A stretch of DNA of 64,000 bases. It comes from Chloroflexota bacterium (lineage in GTDB: Bacteria; Chloroflexota; Anaerolineae; JAAYEA01). Below, piece by piece: positions 20,576-29,239 of the stretch. Each line of letters opens with the position of its first letter. Within the stretch, counting starts at the first letter, position 1. The notes under the pieces were generated by a model that was not told the DNA's origin, did no database searches, and saw nothing but the letters and a program-made list of their open reading frames with translations. The position numbers and the translations under genes were made by a program. Where the stretch lies: assembly GCA_019873665.1 (NCBI GenBank), contig JAIOAV010000003.1, positions 46,788 through 110,787 on the forward strand, written 5' to 3'.

Positions 20576-22294
20576 TTATCCCTCCAGTGGCCGAACGTCC
20601 GTGATCTTGCCGCCGCGATCCACCATGGCGCGCACGATCGGATCCGATTCAATCGCCTTTTCCTGTCTTTCTTTGATCTCTTTGCGCTCTTGTTGCGCCG
20701 CGCGCTGGGCGCCGTCCCCCTCATAGCGCACGCACTTGATGCCAAAAGGCCTGCCGACCATCTCACTGATCGCTGCCTCCACGACCTCGCGGTTCTTGGC
20801 CTGCTCGATCTTTTGCTGATGAAACTCGTGGAAGAAGGCGAGCGTCAGCACATTCCCATTGGCCGCGACCGGCTCACAAGAGCGATTGAGCAGCGCCTCC
20901 ACGGAGCGGTTGCGCACGCGCACTGCCGCCAAAATGTCCTTCCAGTTTTCCGTAAACCACGCAACGGAAGGGCCCGAGTCCACCTGTGCGGGTGCAGGCA
21001 TCGGCTCCGCTGGCACTGCCTCTTGCGGTGCCGGAACACGCGGTATCTCCTGCACGGCCGGTGCAGCGACAGGCGGCTCTTGCCGTCGCCGTTGGGTCGT
21101 TGGCCTGCTCGCCGCTGCTGGGACGCTCTCTGGCGCGTCGGCGCGTGCTTCAGGCTGCATCGCAGCAGCCCTCTGCTCCTCTACCGGCTGTGACGCCACG
21201 GCGACGCGCTCCGCGGGCAACGTCGCCTCCACCAGCGCCATCTCCAGCGGCAGACGCGGGTGTACCGCCTCCTTCAAGTCAAGCCCCGCCTGATTATAGG
21301 CACGTATCGCGACCATCAACCGCTCCAGCGGAATGCGATTGGCCAGATCGCGCATCTCCGCCAGGGTTTCTTTCGTGACATTCACGAGCGCCGATTCGCC
21401 GCCGATCTTGGCCAGGAGCACACCGCGCAGATAGTCCAGCAACTCCTTGCTGAACTGTCGTGGATCAACGCCGCTGTCGAGCGTATCATTGATCAGGCGC
21501 AACCCCTGTGGCACATCGCTAGCGACAATGGCGCGGGCCAGCGCGCTCACTGCCTCGCCGGAGGCGCTGCCGAGGATCTCTTGCACGCGCGTTAGGGTGA
21601 TCTCCTCGTGGCGATACGCCATCAGTTGATCCAGCAAGCTCAAAGCATCTCGCATGCTGCCGGTAGCCTGGCGGGCCACTGCCTCCAACGCGTCTGCGGT
21701 GATCTGAAAGCCTTCCGCTGCCGCCACATGCTGCAGGTGCGCCACAATCTCTGGCAAGCCGATGCGATGAAAGTCAAACCGCTGGCAGCGGGAGATGATC
21801 GTCATGGGGATGCTCTGCGGCTCGGTCGTTACCAGGACAAAGATGGCGTGTGCCGGTGGTTCCTCCAGTGTCTTGAGCAAGGCGTTGAAAGCCGGCGTGG
21901 TGAGCATGTGCGCTTCATCGAGGATATACACGCGATAGCGGCACTCGTTGGGGCGAAAGTTAACCTTATCGCGCAGATCGCGCACCTCATCAATGCCCCG
22001 GTTAGAGGCGGCGTCTATCTCGATCAGATCCAGCGAGGAGCCGTCGGTAATGGAGCGGCAAATAGCGCACTGGTTGCACGGCTTTTCCTCCGTCTCCCCG
22101 ATGCAGTTGACCGCCTTGGCCAGCAGGCGCGCCATGCTCGTCTTGCCAGTGCCGCGTGGCCCTGTGAACAGATAGGCATGCGCCACCCGGCCATCGCGCA
22201 GCGCGTTACGCAACGTGCGCGTCACATGCTCTTGCGCCACGATCTCGTCAAAAGCCTGCGACCGCCATTTCCGATAGAGCGCTTGCGCCGACAT
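20576..22294 (-). CDS. dnaX: DNA polymerase III subunits gamma and tau
   Basis: A 572-residue clamp-loader ATPase. The Walker A loop GPRGTGKT is at 45-52, zinc-binding cysteines at 64, 73, 76 and 79, the Walker B box YILDEAHML, and sensor 1 plus the arginine finger in VTTEP and IISRCQRFDF. Domain III follows (LDSGVDPRQFSKELLDYLRG), then a Pro/Ala-rich linker at about 375-445 and a tau-like C-terminal domain. The ATG at 22294 with AAGGAGAG six bases upstream is the family start; an in-frame ATG 45 bases earlier is not needed. No slippery A-run for programmed frameshifting was noticed. Confidence 0.97.
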   Translation of the reverse strand: MSAQALYRKWRSQAFDEIVAQEHVTRTLRNALRDGRVAHAYLFTGPRGTGKTSMARLLAKAVNCIGETEEKPCNQCAICRSITDGSSLDLIEIDAASNRGIDEVRDLRDKVNFRPNECRYRVYILDEAHMLTTPAFNALLKTLEEPPAHAIFVLVTTEPQSIPMTIISRCQRFDFHRIGLPEIVAHLQHVAAAEGFQITADALEAVARQATGSMRDALSLLDQLMAYRHEEITLTRVQEILGSASGEAVSALARAIVASDVPQGLRLINDTLDSGVDPRQFSKELLDYLRGVLLAKIGGESALVNVTKETLAEMRDLANRIPLERLMVAIRAYNQAGLDLKEAVHPRLPLEMALVEATLPAERVAVASQPVEEQRAAAMQPEARADAPESVPAAASRPTTQRRRQEPPVAAPAVQEIPRVPAPQEAVPAEPMPAPAQVDSGPSVAWFTENWKDILAAVRVRNRSVEALLNRSCEPVAANGNVLTLAFFHEFHQQKIEQAKNREVVEAAISEMVGRPFGIKCVRYEGDGAQRAAQQERKEIKERQEKAIESDPIVRAMVDRGGKITDVRPLEG

Positions 22295-22307
22295 CCGCTT
22301 CTCTCCT

Positions 22308-22898
22308 TCACTCCTGAGCTGTTTCCCGGCCAGATCCATCTCGGGCGATGCCAGTCATGGTGGCGTAAAAGACCAGCAATGTGCTCCCATACTTGCGCTC
22401 GTCCACGGTTGCGAGCTGCGTCAACGCGAGAGGGTGATACTCCTTGGGAAAGATCTGCACGATGACCAGACCCCCCGGCGACGTTAACGGGTGACCATCC
22501 AGCGCCTCTAGCGTCTTGGCCCAGAGGCCCTGATATTGTGGGGGCGCAACATAGATCAGATCGTAACCAGCCTGACCGGTGGTGGCGATGAAACGAAAGA
22601 CATCCTGGCGAATCACCCGCGCCCGCGCCGCCAACCCCGTCGCTTTGAGGTTGGCGTGGATTGTCTGCACAGCCCGCTCATCTCGTTCCACAAAGGTGGC
22701 GGCTGCAGCCCCGCGGCTCAGCGCCTCGATTCCCACGCCGCCAGTCCCGGCAAAGAGATCGAGAAAGGTCGCCCCCACTACGCGATCGCTCAGGATGTTG
22801 AAAAGGGACTCCTTGACGCGGTCGGCGATCGGGCGCGTCGTCGTGCCCGGCACCGCCAGCAACCTTTGCCCCTTCGCCTCTCCGGCAATCACCCGCAT
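22308..22898 (-). CDS. rsmD: 16S rRNA (guanine-N2)-methyltransferase RsmD-type
   Basis: A 196-residue Rossmann methyltransferase acting on 16S rRNA G966. Family blocks: MRVIAGEAKGQRL, TRPIADRVKESLFNIL, TFLDLFAGTGGVGIEALSRGA (SAM binding), and VERDERAVQTI. The catalytic (D/N)PPY motif is altered to APPQY in IYVAPPQYQGLW, so the expected acidic or amide residue is missing; whether this is normal in the lineage cannot be judged here. It lies 13 bp upstream of dnaX in the same operon. Confidence 0.9.
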   Translation of the reverse strand: MRVIAGEAKGQRLLAVPGTTTRPIADRVKESLFNILSDRVVGATFLDLFAGTGGVGIEALSRGAAAATFVERDERAVQTIHANLKATGLAARARVIRQDVFRFIATTGQAGYDLIYVAPPQYQGLWAKTLEALDGHPLTSPGGLVIVQIFPKEYHPLALTQLATVDERKYGSTLLVFYATMTGIARDGSGRETAQE

Positions 22899-22953
22899 TC
22901 ACATCCACCTCGCGCCCATTCTACCGCATGTGGTGCCGTTAGTCAATCATCGG

Positions 22954-24480
22954 TTACATCCCCAACCGCGCGCGCAGCGCCTTGCGTGCCGCTTCGTGGT
23001 CACTCCAGGGATACTCGATCGTGCCATAGCACATGGATTGCTCGTGGCCCTTCCCAGTCACAACGACCAGATCGCCTGATCGTGCCAGATCCACTGCCAC
23101 CTGGATCGCCTCCTGCCGGTCCGCCACACAGATATAATCCGCGCCTTCCTGGCGGCCCGCCTGCCGGCAGCCGGCAGCGATCTCCGCCATGATGTCCTCC
23201 ACGCGCTCGGTGCGCGGGTCTTCTGCCGTGATGACAGTCAGGTCGGCCAGGCGGCCCGCCACCTCTCCCATGAGAAAGCGCTTTTGTCGGTCGCGCAGTC
23301 CGGCGCAGCCAAAGACGACGATCACCCGCCCGCTCGTCAGTGGCCGCACCGTCTCCAAAGCGCGCTCCAGCGCATTCGGCGTGTGCGCGAAATCAATCAG
23401 CAGCGTGAAATCCTGCCCCAGATCAATGCGCTCCATCCGCCCCACGACGCCGCGCATTCGCGCCACCCCGGCCTGGATGGCTGCGAATGGGATCTCCTGC
23501 GAGACCGCCACCGCGACCGCCGCCAACACGTTGTAGACGTTAAAGCGGCCCACCAGCGGCGTCTCGATGGCTACATCGCCGACCGGTGTATGCGCGATGA
23601 AATGCTGGCCGCCGGCATCGTATCGCACGTCTGTCGCCCAGATGTCGCACCCCTCGTGCATGCCATAGGAACAGCGCCGATCCGCCCAGATGGACACCAG
23701 GTAGCTGTATGAAGAGTCATCAGCGTTGAGCACCGCGACCTTGGGCATATCGCCTTTGCGCACCGCCCGACCCAAGTGGTGAAAGAGCTGCGCCTTGGCT
23801 TCGCGATATGCCTCGTAGGAGCCGTGGTAATCCAGATGCTCGTGGGTGATGTTGGTGACGACGGCCACATCGAACTCGCACGCCGTAACGCGGTGTTGCG
23901 CCAGGCCGTGCGAGGTGGATTCCAGCACGGCGTACTCAGCGCCTGCCTGCACCATCTCGGCCAGGTAGCGCTGCACATCTAACGCCTCTGGCGTCGTGGT
24001 GTGAAAGCCGGTGTCCGCTTCCTTGCCGCCGATCACGGCGCTGACAGTGCTGACCATGCCCGTCGCGTGGCCCGCCATCTCCAGAATGGAGGTGATCAGC
24101 GTACAGGTGGTCGTCTTGCCATCGGTGCCGGTCACGCCGATCACTTTCAGCTTGCGCGCCGGATGATCGTACCACGCCGCCGCCAGGTGCGCCAGCGCCT
24201 CGCGCCCCTCCTGCACACGCACATAGGGCACGGGCAATGTGCCACCCAACAGCGCCTCGACCTGCGTCGGCTCCCACGTGCCGGCGATGGCGGCTGCCCC
24301 CTGCCGCACCGCCGCCGGGATGTAGCGATGTCCGTCGCTGCTCTGCCCCGGAATGGCGACAAAGAGATCACCCGGTTGCACCTGCCGCGAATCGGCTTTG
24401 ATGCCGGCCACGCACGTTCGCCCATCGCCATAGAGCTCTGCTTTTTCCAACTCCCCGCATAGCGCGCGCAAGGGTTTCAT
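22954..24480 (-). CDS. murE: UDP-N-acetylmuramyl-tripeptide synthetase (MurE type)
   Basis: A 508-residue Mur ligase adding the third, diamino residue to the peptidoglycan stem. The ATP loop is VIGVTGTDGKTTT. Further Mur signatures are HTTTPEALDVQRYL, ESTSHGLAQHRV, TNITHEHLDYHGSYEAY, IDFAHTPNALERAL and VTGKGHEQ. The specificity loop, DNPR in meso-diaminopimelate enzymes, reads EDPR here, so the amino acid added (diaminopimelate, ornithine or lysine) is open. The gene is read divergently from the FAD oxidoreductase. A GC-rich hairpin (24500-24519) lies in its short leader, after an extended -10-like TGCGCTACAAT near 24538. Confidence 0.93.
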   Translation of the reverse strand: MKPLRALCGELEKAELYGDGRTCVAGIKADSRQVQPGDLFVAIPGQSSDGHRYIPAAVRQGAAAIAGTWEPTQVEALLGGTLPVPYVRVQEGREALAHLAAAWYDHPARKLKVIGVTGTDGKTTTCTLITSILEMAGHATGMVSTVSAVIGGKEADTGFHTTTPEALDVQRYLAEMVQAGAEYAVLESTSHGLAQHRVTACEFDVAVVTNITHEHLDYHGSYEAYREAKAQLFHHLGRAVRKGDMPKVAVLNADDSSYSYLVSIWADRRCSYGMHEGCDIWATDVRYDAGGQHFIAHTPVGDVAIETPLVGRFNVYNVLAAVAVAVSQEIPFAAIQAGVARMRGVVGRMERIDLGQDFTLLIDFAHTPNALERALETVRPLTSGRVIVVFGCAGLRDRQKRFLMGEVAGRLADLTVITAEDPRTERVEDIMAEIAAGCRQAGRQEGADYICVADRQEAIQVAVDLARSGDLVVVTGKGHEQSMCYGTIEYPWSDHEAARKALRARLGM

Positions 24481-24595
24481 TGCTTTCCCTTTCCAAGCAG
24501 CGGGCGATAGGCCGCCCGCGCCATCTCAGACATCTGCATTGTAGCGCAATGCACGCGAGCCGAAAAGCGGCGCTGCCGCGCGCGGCAGCGCCATG

Positions 24596-24624
24596 TTGCG
24601 CAATCTGCCCAAGCAACGTATCAT
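24596..24624 (+). promoter_or_regulatory. Probable promoter of the FAD oxidoreductase operon
   Basis: TTGCGC (24596-24601) - 17 bp - TATCAT (24619-24624), 65 bp before the first ATG of the plus-strand operon. Confidence 0.5.
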
Positions 24625-24689
24625 ACAGCTGACCAGCGCTCTTGGGCGCTGCACGGCGACGTTTCGACAGAAAGGGGAAACAGGAGATC

Positions 24690-26072
24690 ATGGCGACGAT
24701 TACCGAACGTCCACGTGAGCTGCCGATCTATGCAGAGGTTGATGTGGTTGTCTGCGGGGGCGGCCCGGGCGGATTGCCCGCGGCCATCGCCGCGGCGCGA
24801 CATGGCGCCAGAACACTGCTCATCGAACGTTATGGCTTTCTCGGCGGCCTAGCCACTGCTGGGCTGGTAGCGCCGATCCTGGGCCACCACGCCCACAACA
24901 GCCAAACGCCTATCGTTGAGGGAATCCTCAAAGAGATGACGGAGCGGATGCACACGCTCGGCGGCGCACCGACATGGGAGGAAGCGCTCACCAAGTGGGG
25001 GATCAACTTTGACGCCGAGACCTTCAAGCGAGTTGCCGACCAGATGGTGCAGGAGGCAGGTATGCAGCTTCTCCTGCATACGCTGGTTACCGATGCCATC
25101 GTGGAGGAGAATGAGATCAAAGCGGTCGTTATCGAGAACAAGTCGGGGCGGCAGGCGGTCCGCGCCAAGATCGTGATTGACGCCACCGGCGATGCCGACG
25201 TCGCCTTTCGCGCGGGTGCGCCCACAACCAAGGGCCGCGCTTGGGATGGCAAGAGCGAGTCCATGGGCTCGTTCATCCACCTCGACGGGCTGCCCGATCT
25301 GAGCGACGAGGAACGCAAGGCGGCGGTGGAAAAGGTTCGCCAGGCCATGGCCGAAGGCCGCCTCCGCTTCTATAATCCCGGCTTTCTCAACATGAACGAC
25401 ATGTACCACGACCATAGCTCCGCCAACATGACGCGCTTTTCCGGCGACTCGACCAACGCCGAGGATATGACTCGCGCCGAGTTATCCATCCGCGAAGACG
25501 TCTGGAAGCTGGTGCAGTTCCTGCGGGAGGAGGTTCCCGGTTTTGCAAAGTGCTACATCCGCGCCACCTCGGCGCAGGTCGGCCCGCGTGAGTCCCGACA
25601 GGTGCTGGGCGCTTATGTGCTGACCGGCGACGACGTGCACAGCGGGCGCAAATTCCCGGATGCAGTGGCGCGTGGCTCCTGGTGGATTGACATCCACTGC
25701 CCGCTGGGGCACACCTATCCGGTACACCTCTGCATCGTAGAGTGTCCTCGCCAGCTGCAGTGTGCATTTTGGGCTGCGCAGCACGACAGGATGTACCACA
25801 AAGCTGATCTATATCCGCCCGAAGGCGATTGGTACGACATCCCCTACCGCTGCTTGGTCGCCAAGAGACCGAACAATCTGCTGGTATCGGGGCGCTGCAT
25901 CTCGGCGACACATGAGGGGATGGCCGGCTCGCGCGTGATGGGCACATGCATGGCGATCGGCCAGGCCGCTGGCACCGCTGCTGCCTTGGCCGTCAAGCAA
26001 GGCGTCAGCCCACGCGACCTAGACGTACAAGCGCTGCGCCAGGCGCTCCGCGCCGACGGTGCGCTGGTCTGA
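24690..26072 (+). CDS. FAD-dependent oxidoreductase
   Basis: A 460-residue flavoprotein. The N-terminal Rossmann signature VVVCGGGPGGLPAAIAAARHGA at about 19-40 is followed by LIERYGFLGGLAT, then AKIVIDATGDADVAFRAGA, typical of the FAD_oxidored family (Pfam PF12831). The C-terminus closes the FAD site with LLVSGRCISATHEGMAGSRVMGTC. It probably oxidises or reduces a small hydroxy compound; the substrate is unknown. The ATG at 24690 follows CAGGAG. An acid-sugar dehydratase starts 19 bp downstream, so a role in sugar or sugar-acid oxidation is inferred. Confidence 0.9.
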   Translation: MATITERPRELPIYAEVDVVVCGGGPGGLPAAIAAARHGARTLLIERYGFLGGLATAGLVAPILGHHAHNSQTPIVEGILKEMTERMHTLGGAPTWEEALTKWGINFDAETFKRVADQMVQEAGMQLLLHTLVTDAIVEENEIKAVVIENKSGRQAVRAKIVIDATGDADVAFRAGAPTTKGRAWDGKSESMGSFIHLDGLPDLSDEERKAAVEKVRQAMAEGRLRFYNPGFLNMNDMYHDHSSANMTRFSGDSTNAEDMTRAELSIREDVWKLVQFLREEVPGFAKCYIRATSAQVGPRESRQVLGAYVLTGDDVHSGRKFPDAVARGSWWIDIHCPLGHTYPVHLCIVECPRQLQCAFWAAQHDRMYHKADLYPPEGDWYDIPYRCLVAKRPNNLLVSGRCISATHEGMAGSRVMGTCMAIGQAAGTAAALAVKQGVSPRDLDVQALRQALRADGALV

Positions 26073-26091
26073 TTGCCAAGGAGGCCCAACC

Positions 26092-27285
26092 TTGAGGATC
26101 GCCGATGTACAGCTCTTTCGCGTGCGGGGCATGATCCCCCGCCGCCTCTCGTTCAGCGAAGAGCGACAGGTGGGTGCGCTCGATCTCTTTCCCGAATACC
26201 GCGCCCGCACCGTGACGCCACCCACGGCGGCGGAGCTGGCCGAGGATCGGCCCATCGAGGGCGTCTATGTCGAGATCGCTACTGACGAAGGGATGAGTGG
26301 CCTGTTTGGCCCTATCATGGAGGCGCAGGCGTATCTGATTGACACACAACTGCGCCGCTACCTGATTGGCCAGGACCCGATCGCCGTCGAGCACATCTGG
26401 GATGTGCTGGCGCGCCATGACCGGCACGGGCGCAAGGGGTACATGATGATGGCGATCAGCGCGGTGGACCTGGCGCTGTGGGATATCCGCGGCAAGGCGG
26501 CGGGCATGCCTGTATATCGCCTGCTTGGCGGCCCCACGCGCGAGGCGGTCCCCGCCTACGCCAGCGCGTTGGGATACTCACTGGAGCCAGACAGGGTGCG
26601 CGAGAGAGCATGCGCGTTCGTGGCGCAAGGCTTCAGGGCGCAAAAGTGGTTCTTCCGCTATGGCCCAGGAGATGGGCGGACCGCGATCACGCGCAACATG
26701 ACGCTGGTGCGAACGTTGCGCGAAGCAGTGGGCGACGAAGTGGACCTGATGTTCGATGCCTGGCTCGGCTGGGATGTGCCCTTTGCCATCGAAATGGGCA
26801 AATGCATGGCGCCATATCACCCACGCTGGCTGGAGGAGCCTGTGCAGCCGGACCGCATCGAAAGCTATGCCGAGATCCGTCGCGCCACCGGCATCCCCAT
26901 CGCCGGCGGGGAGCACGAATACACGCGCTGGGGGTTCAAGGTGCTGCTGGATGCCGATGCCATCGACGTCATCCAGGCCGATCCGGACTGGGCCGGCGGC
27001 CTTACCGAGATGCCCAAAATCTGTGCCCTGGCCTCGGCCTACGACAAGCAGGTCATCCCCCACGGTCACTCGGTAGTGCCGGCGCTACATCTGGTGGCGT
27101 CCCAATCGCCCGCCGTCTGCCCGCTGTTGGAGTATCTGGTCCTGCTCAACGAGAACAAGCAGTGGTTCCACAAGACCAAGTTCATGCCCGAGAACGGCCT
27201 CATCCATCTGCCAACCGAGCCAGGCCTCGGCATCGCGCTGGATGAATCGCGCGTTCTCATGCGAGAGAGGCTATCCTGGCAGTAG
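26092..27285 (+). CDS. Enolase-superfamily acid-sugar dehydratase, L-rhamnonate dehydratase-like
   Basis: A 397-residue mandelate racemase/muconate lactonizing enzyme relative. The metal ligands fit in order: Asp in LMFDAWLGWD, Glu in RWLEEPVQPD, Glu in IAGGEHEYTRWGF, and the general base His in VIPHGHSVVPA. AQKWFFRYGPGDG, GGEHEYTRWGF and HGHS resemble L-rhamnonate dehydratase, which removes water from a sugar acid to give a 2-keto-3-deoxy acid. The start is TTG 26092 with GGAGG seven bases before it; an upstream GTG lies inside the FAD gene's end. An L-rhamnose operon occurs elsewhere in the window, but the link is only suggestive. Confidence 0.88.
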   Translation: MRIADVQLFRVRGMIPRRLSFSEERQVGALDLFPEYRARTVTPPTAAELAEDRPIEGVYVEIATDEGMSGLFGPIMEAQAYLIDTQLRRYLIGQDPIAVEHIWDVLARHDRHGRKGYMMMAISAVDLALWDIRGKAAGMPVYRLLGGPTREAVPAYASALGYSLEPDRVRERACAFVAQGFRAQKWFFRYGPGDGRTAITRNMTLVRTLREAVGDEVDLMFDAWLGWDVPFAIEMGKCMAPYHPRWLEEPVQPDRIESYAEIRRATGIPIAGGEHEYTRWGFKVLLDADAIDVIQADPDWAGGLTEMPKICALASAYDKQVIPHGHSVVPALHLVASQSPAVCPLLEYLVLLNENKQWFHKTKFMPENGLIHLPTEPGLGIALDESRVLMRERLSWQ

Positions 27286-27316
27286 GGATCGGGTGCACCC
27301 GGGGAGAGATGATCCG

Positions 27317-29083
27317 ATGATCGAGCTGACAGAGGAGCAAAAGCGCGACCTGCTCGCGGCCCTCGCGCCATTGGACGCAGATTACGACCCGGACGAGCAG
27401 ATGATCCGCGAGCCGTTTCACAGCCCCGGATACCATACGACGCTGCGCGCAGGCACGGTCCACCCGACCCGTTCCGCGCTCACGTATGCAGTGGCGCTTT
27501 TGGATACAGGCGAGGCTTGGCGCTGCCAGCGCGCCTGCGACATCCTTGATCGCGTCATCGCGTTGCAGGATCAGGACCCCACAAGCCGCACCTATGGCAT
27601 CTGGTCCTGGTTCCTGGAGGAGCCGCTGGACAAGATGTCGCCGCCCGACTGGAACTGGGCGGATTTCAACGGCACGCAGCTCCTGCAGGTGGCCCTCGAT
27701 CATCGCGAGCGTCTGCCGCATGATCTCGCGCGCCGCCTGGACGAGGCGACCATCCATGCCGCGCGCTCGATCGAGCGGCGTAACGTGGGTCCCGGATATA
27801 CAAATATCGCCCTCATGGGCACATACGTTACTTACGTGGCGGCCGAGCTATATCAGCTTGCCGACCTGCTGGCATATGCGCGGGCACGCCTCCAGCGCTT
27901 CTACGACTATACGCTGGAGCAGGATGGCTTTACCGAGTTCAATAGTCCCACCTATACCGTTGTTGCGCTGAATGTGCTGACGCGCATGCGAATGCACATC
28001 CGGGACTCCGCGGCGCAACCGATGATCGAGGCGTTGCACGACATCGGCTGGCGAGATGTCGCCCGTCATTTCCATCCGCCCACCGCGCAGTGGGCGGGGC
28101 CGCACAGCCGCTGCTACTCGACGCTGTTACGTCCAGGCACATTGGCGTTCATCGAACGCGCCTGCCGTGGCGCTGTGCGCTTCTTCCCAGAGGGCAAACG
28201 CCCCGTCAGCATCGAAGATCAGCGACTGGATGTGCGCTGCCCGGATCGCTATATCCCCTTCTTTGTCTCACTCACCGCGCCGCGCGAGGTGGTGCAAGTC
28301 TTTATCCGCGGCGCGGCGGCGCAATCGTCGCTGGTGCGTGGCGGCTCGCCGCTGCCGGTGATCGGCACGACCTATCTCACGCCGGCCTATGCTCTCGGCA
28401 CGACCAACCGTCACCACTTTTGGAACCAATCGCGTCCGCTGGTTGCCTATTGGGGCACGCGGGAAGCGCCGCAGGCTTTGCAGGCCCGCGTGCTGCACGA
28501 TGGCTACGACTATGCTTCCGCTCAGTTCTTTTCCATGCAGTCGAGAGGCTGCCTCCTTGCAGCCATCAACTTTGCCACAGACTTTGGCGACACGCACGTC
28601 AGCCTCGACCCGGTGCGGGATGCCACCATCCGCGCGCGGGACATGCGCGTGCGCTTCGAGCTTTTCAATATCTCCGAGAGCTGGCCGCTGACCGCGTTTG
28701 TCATCGGGCAGACTAACACTTTCGATCTGGGTGTGGCGCAACTGGACCTATCAATCCCATATGCTGCCTTTGGCGATTGGCCCATCCGCACCGAGGTCAG
28801 CCGCCAGGGCAACCATGTCTATCTGGACCTGATCCTCTACGAAGGCGAAGAGCGCCAGCTCGACTTCCGCCAGATGCGGGAAGCCGTGATCCTGCTGGCG
28901 CTGCGACTGCGCGAACGCCAGGAACCAGCAATGGCGAGCATTGACGTGCACTACGAGCCCAAAGGCAAGTACCTCCACGCCAGGTGGGCGCTGCCGGATG
29001 GAGAGACGCTCGCAGTGCAGGTGCTGAGGCATCCAGCCACGCTTCAGGAGTTACATGCCATCGCTCCCACGCGCGGCGCGTGA
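27317..29083 (+). CDS. Large protein of unknown function, possibly helical-toroid polysaccharide lyase-like
   Basis: Not recognised with certainty. 588 residues, no signal peptide. The first 300 residues are mostly helical with aromatic-rich loops (YGIWSWFLEEPLDKMSPPDWNWADF, read in parts; GYTNIALMGTYV; GFTEFNSPTYTVVAL), a pattern seen in alpha/alpha toroids of heparinase or alginate-lyase type. The rest (about 310-588) looks beta-rich. The start is ATG 27317 with GGAGAG upstream; an earlier in-frame ATG overlaps the dehydratase gene. It is the third gene of the operon, ending before a hairpin at 29107. An intracellular oligosaccharide lyase is possible; treat as unassigned. Confidence 0.8.
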   Translation: MIELTEEQKRDLLAALAPLDADYDPDEQMIREPFHSPGYHTTLRAGTVHPTRSALTYAVALLDTGEAWRCQRACDILDRVIALQDQDPTSRTYGIWSWFLEEPLDKMSPPDWNWADFNGTQLLQVALDHRERLPHDLARRLDEATIHAARSIERRNVGPGYTNIALMGTYVTYVAAELYQLADLLAYARARLQRFYDYTLEQDGFTEFNSPTYTVVALNVLTRMRMHIRDSAAQPMIEALHDIGWRDVARHFHPPTAQWAGPHSRCYSTLLRPGTLAFIERACRGAVRFFPEGKRPVSIEDQRLDVRCPDRYIPFFVSLTAPREVVQVFIRGAAAQSSLVRGGSPLPVIGTTYLTPAYALGTTNRHHFWNQSRPLVAYWGTREAPQALQARVLHDGYDYASAQFFSMQSRGCLLAAINFATDFGDTHVSLDPVRDATIRARDMRVRFELFNISESWPLTAFVIGQTNTFDLGVAQLDLSIPYAAFGDWPIRTEVSRQGNHVYLDLILYEGEERQLDFRQMREAVILLALRLRERQEPAMASIDVHYEPKGKYLHARWALPDGETLAVQVLRHPATLQELHAIAPTRGA

Positions 29084-29106
29084 ACAGAGCACCCCGATCG
29101 TACTCT

Positions 29107-29139
29107 GACAGTCCGCTGCCGAAGTGGCGGCGGACTGTC
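29107..29139 (+). terminator. Stem-loop terminator after the FAD/dehydratase operon
   Basis: GACAGTCCGCTGCC-GAAGT-GGCGGCGGACTGTC, a long stem with a tight loop; only a weak T-tract (GGTTTCTC) follows. 24 bp past the stop. Confidence 0.65.
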
Positions 29140-29153
29140 GGTTTCTCGGACAC

Positions 29154-29182
29154 TTGCCACCTAATCCAATGTTGACTATAAT
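29154..29182 (+). promoter_or_regulatory. Promoter of the hydroxyacid dehydrogenase/cytochrome cluster
   Basis: TTGCCA (29154-29159) - 17 bp - TATAAT (29177-29182), 57 bp before the predicted ATG and just after the terminator hairpin. Confidence 0.7.
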
Positions 29183-29239
29183 AGCTAGCACCGTCGGCGC
29201 TGTTCTATGTCGCCGATTGCCCTGCCTCAAAGGAGCATG

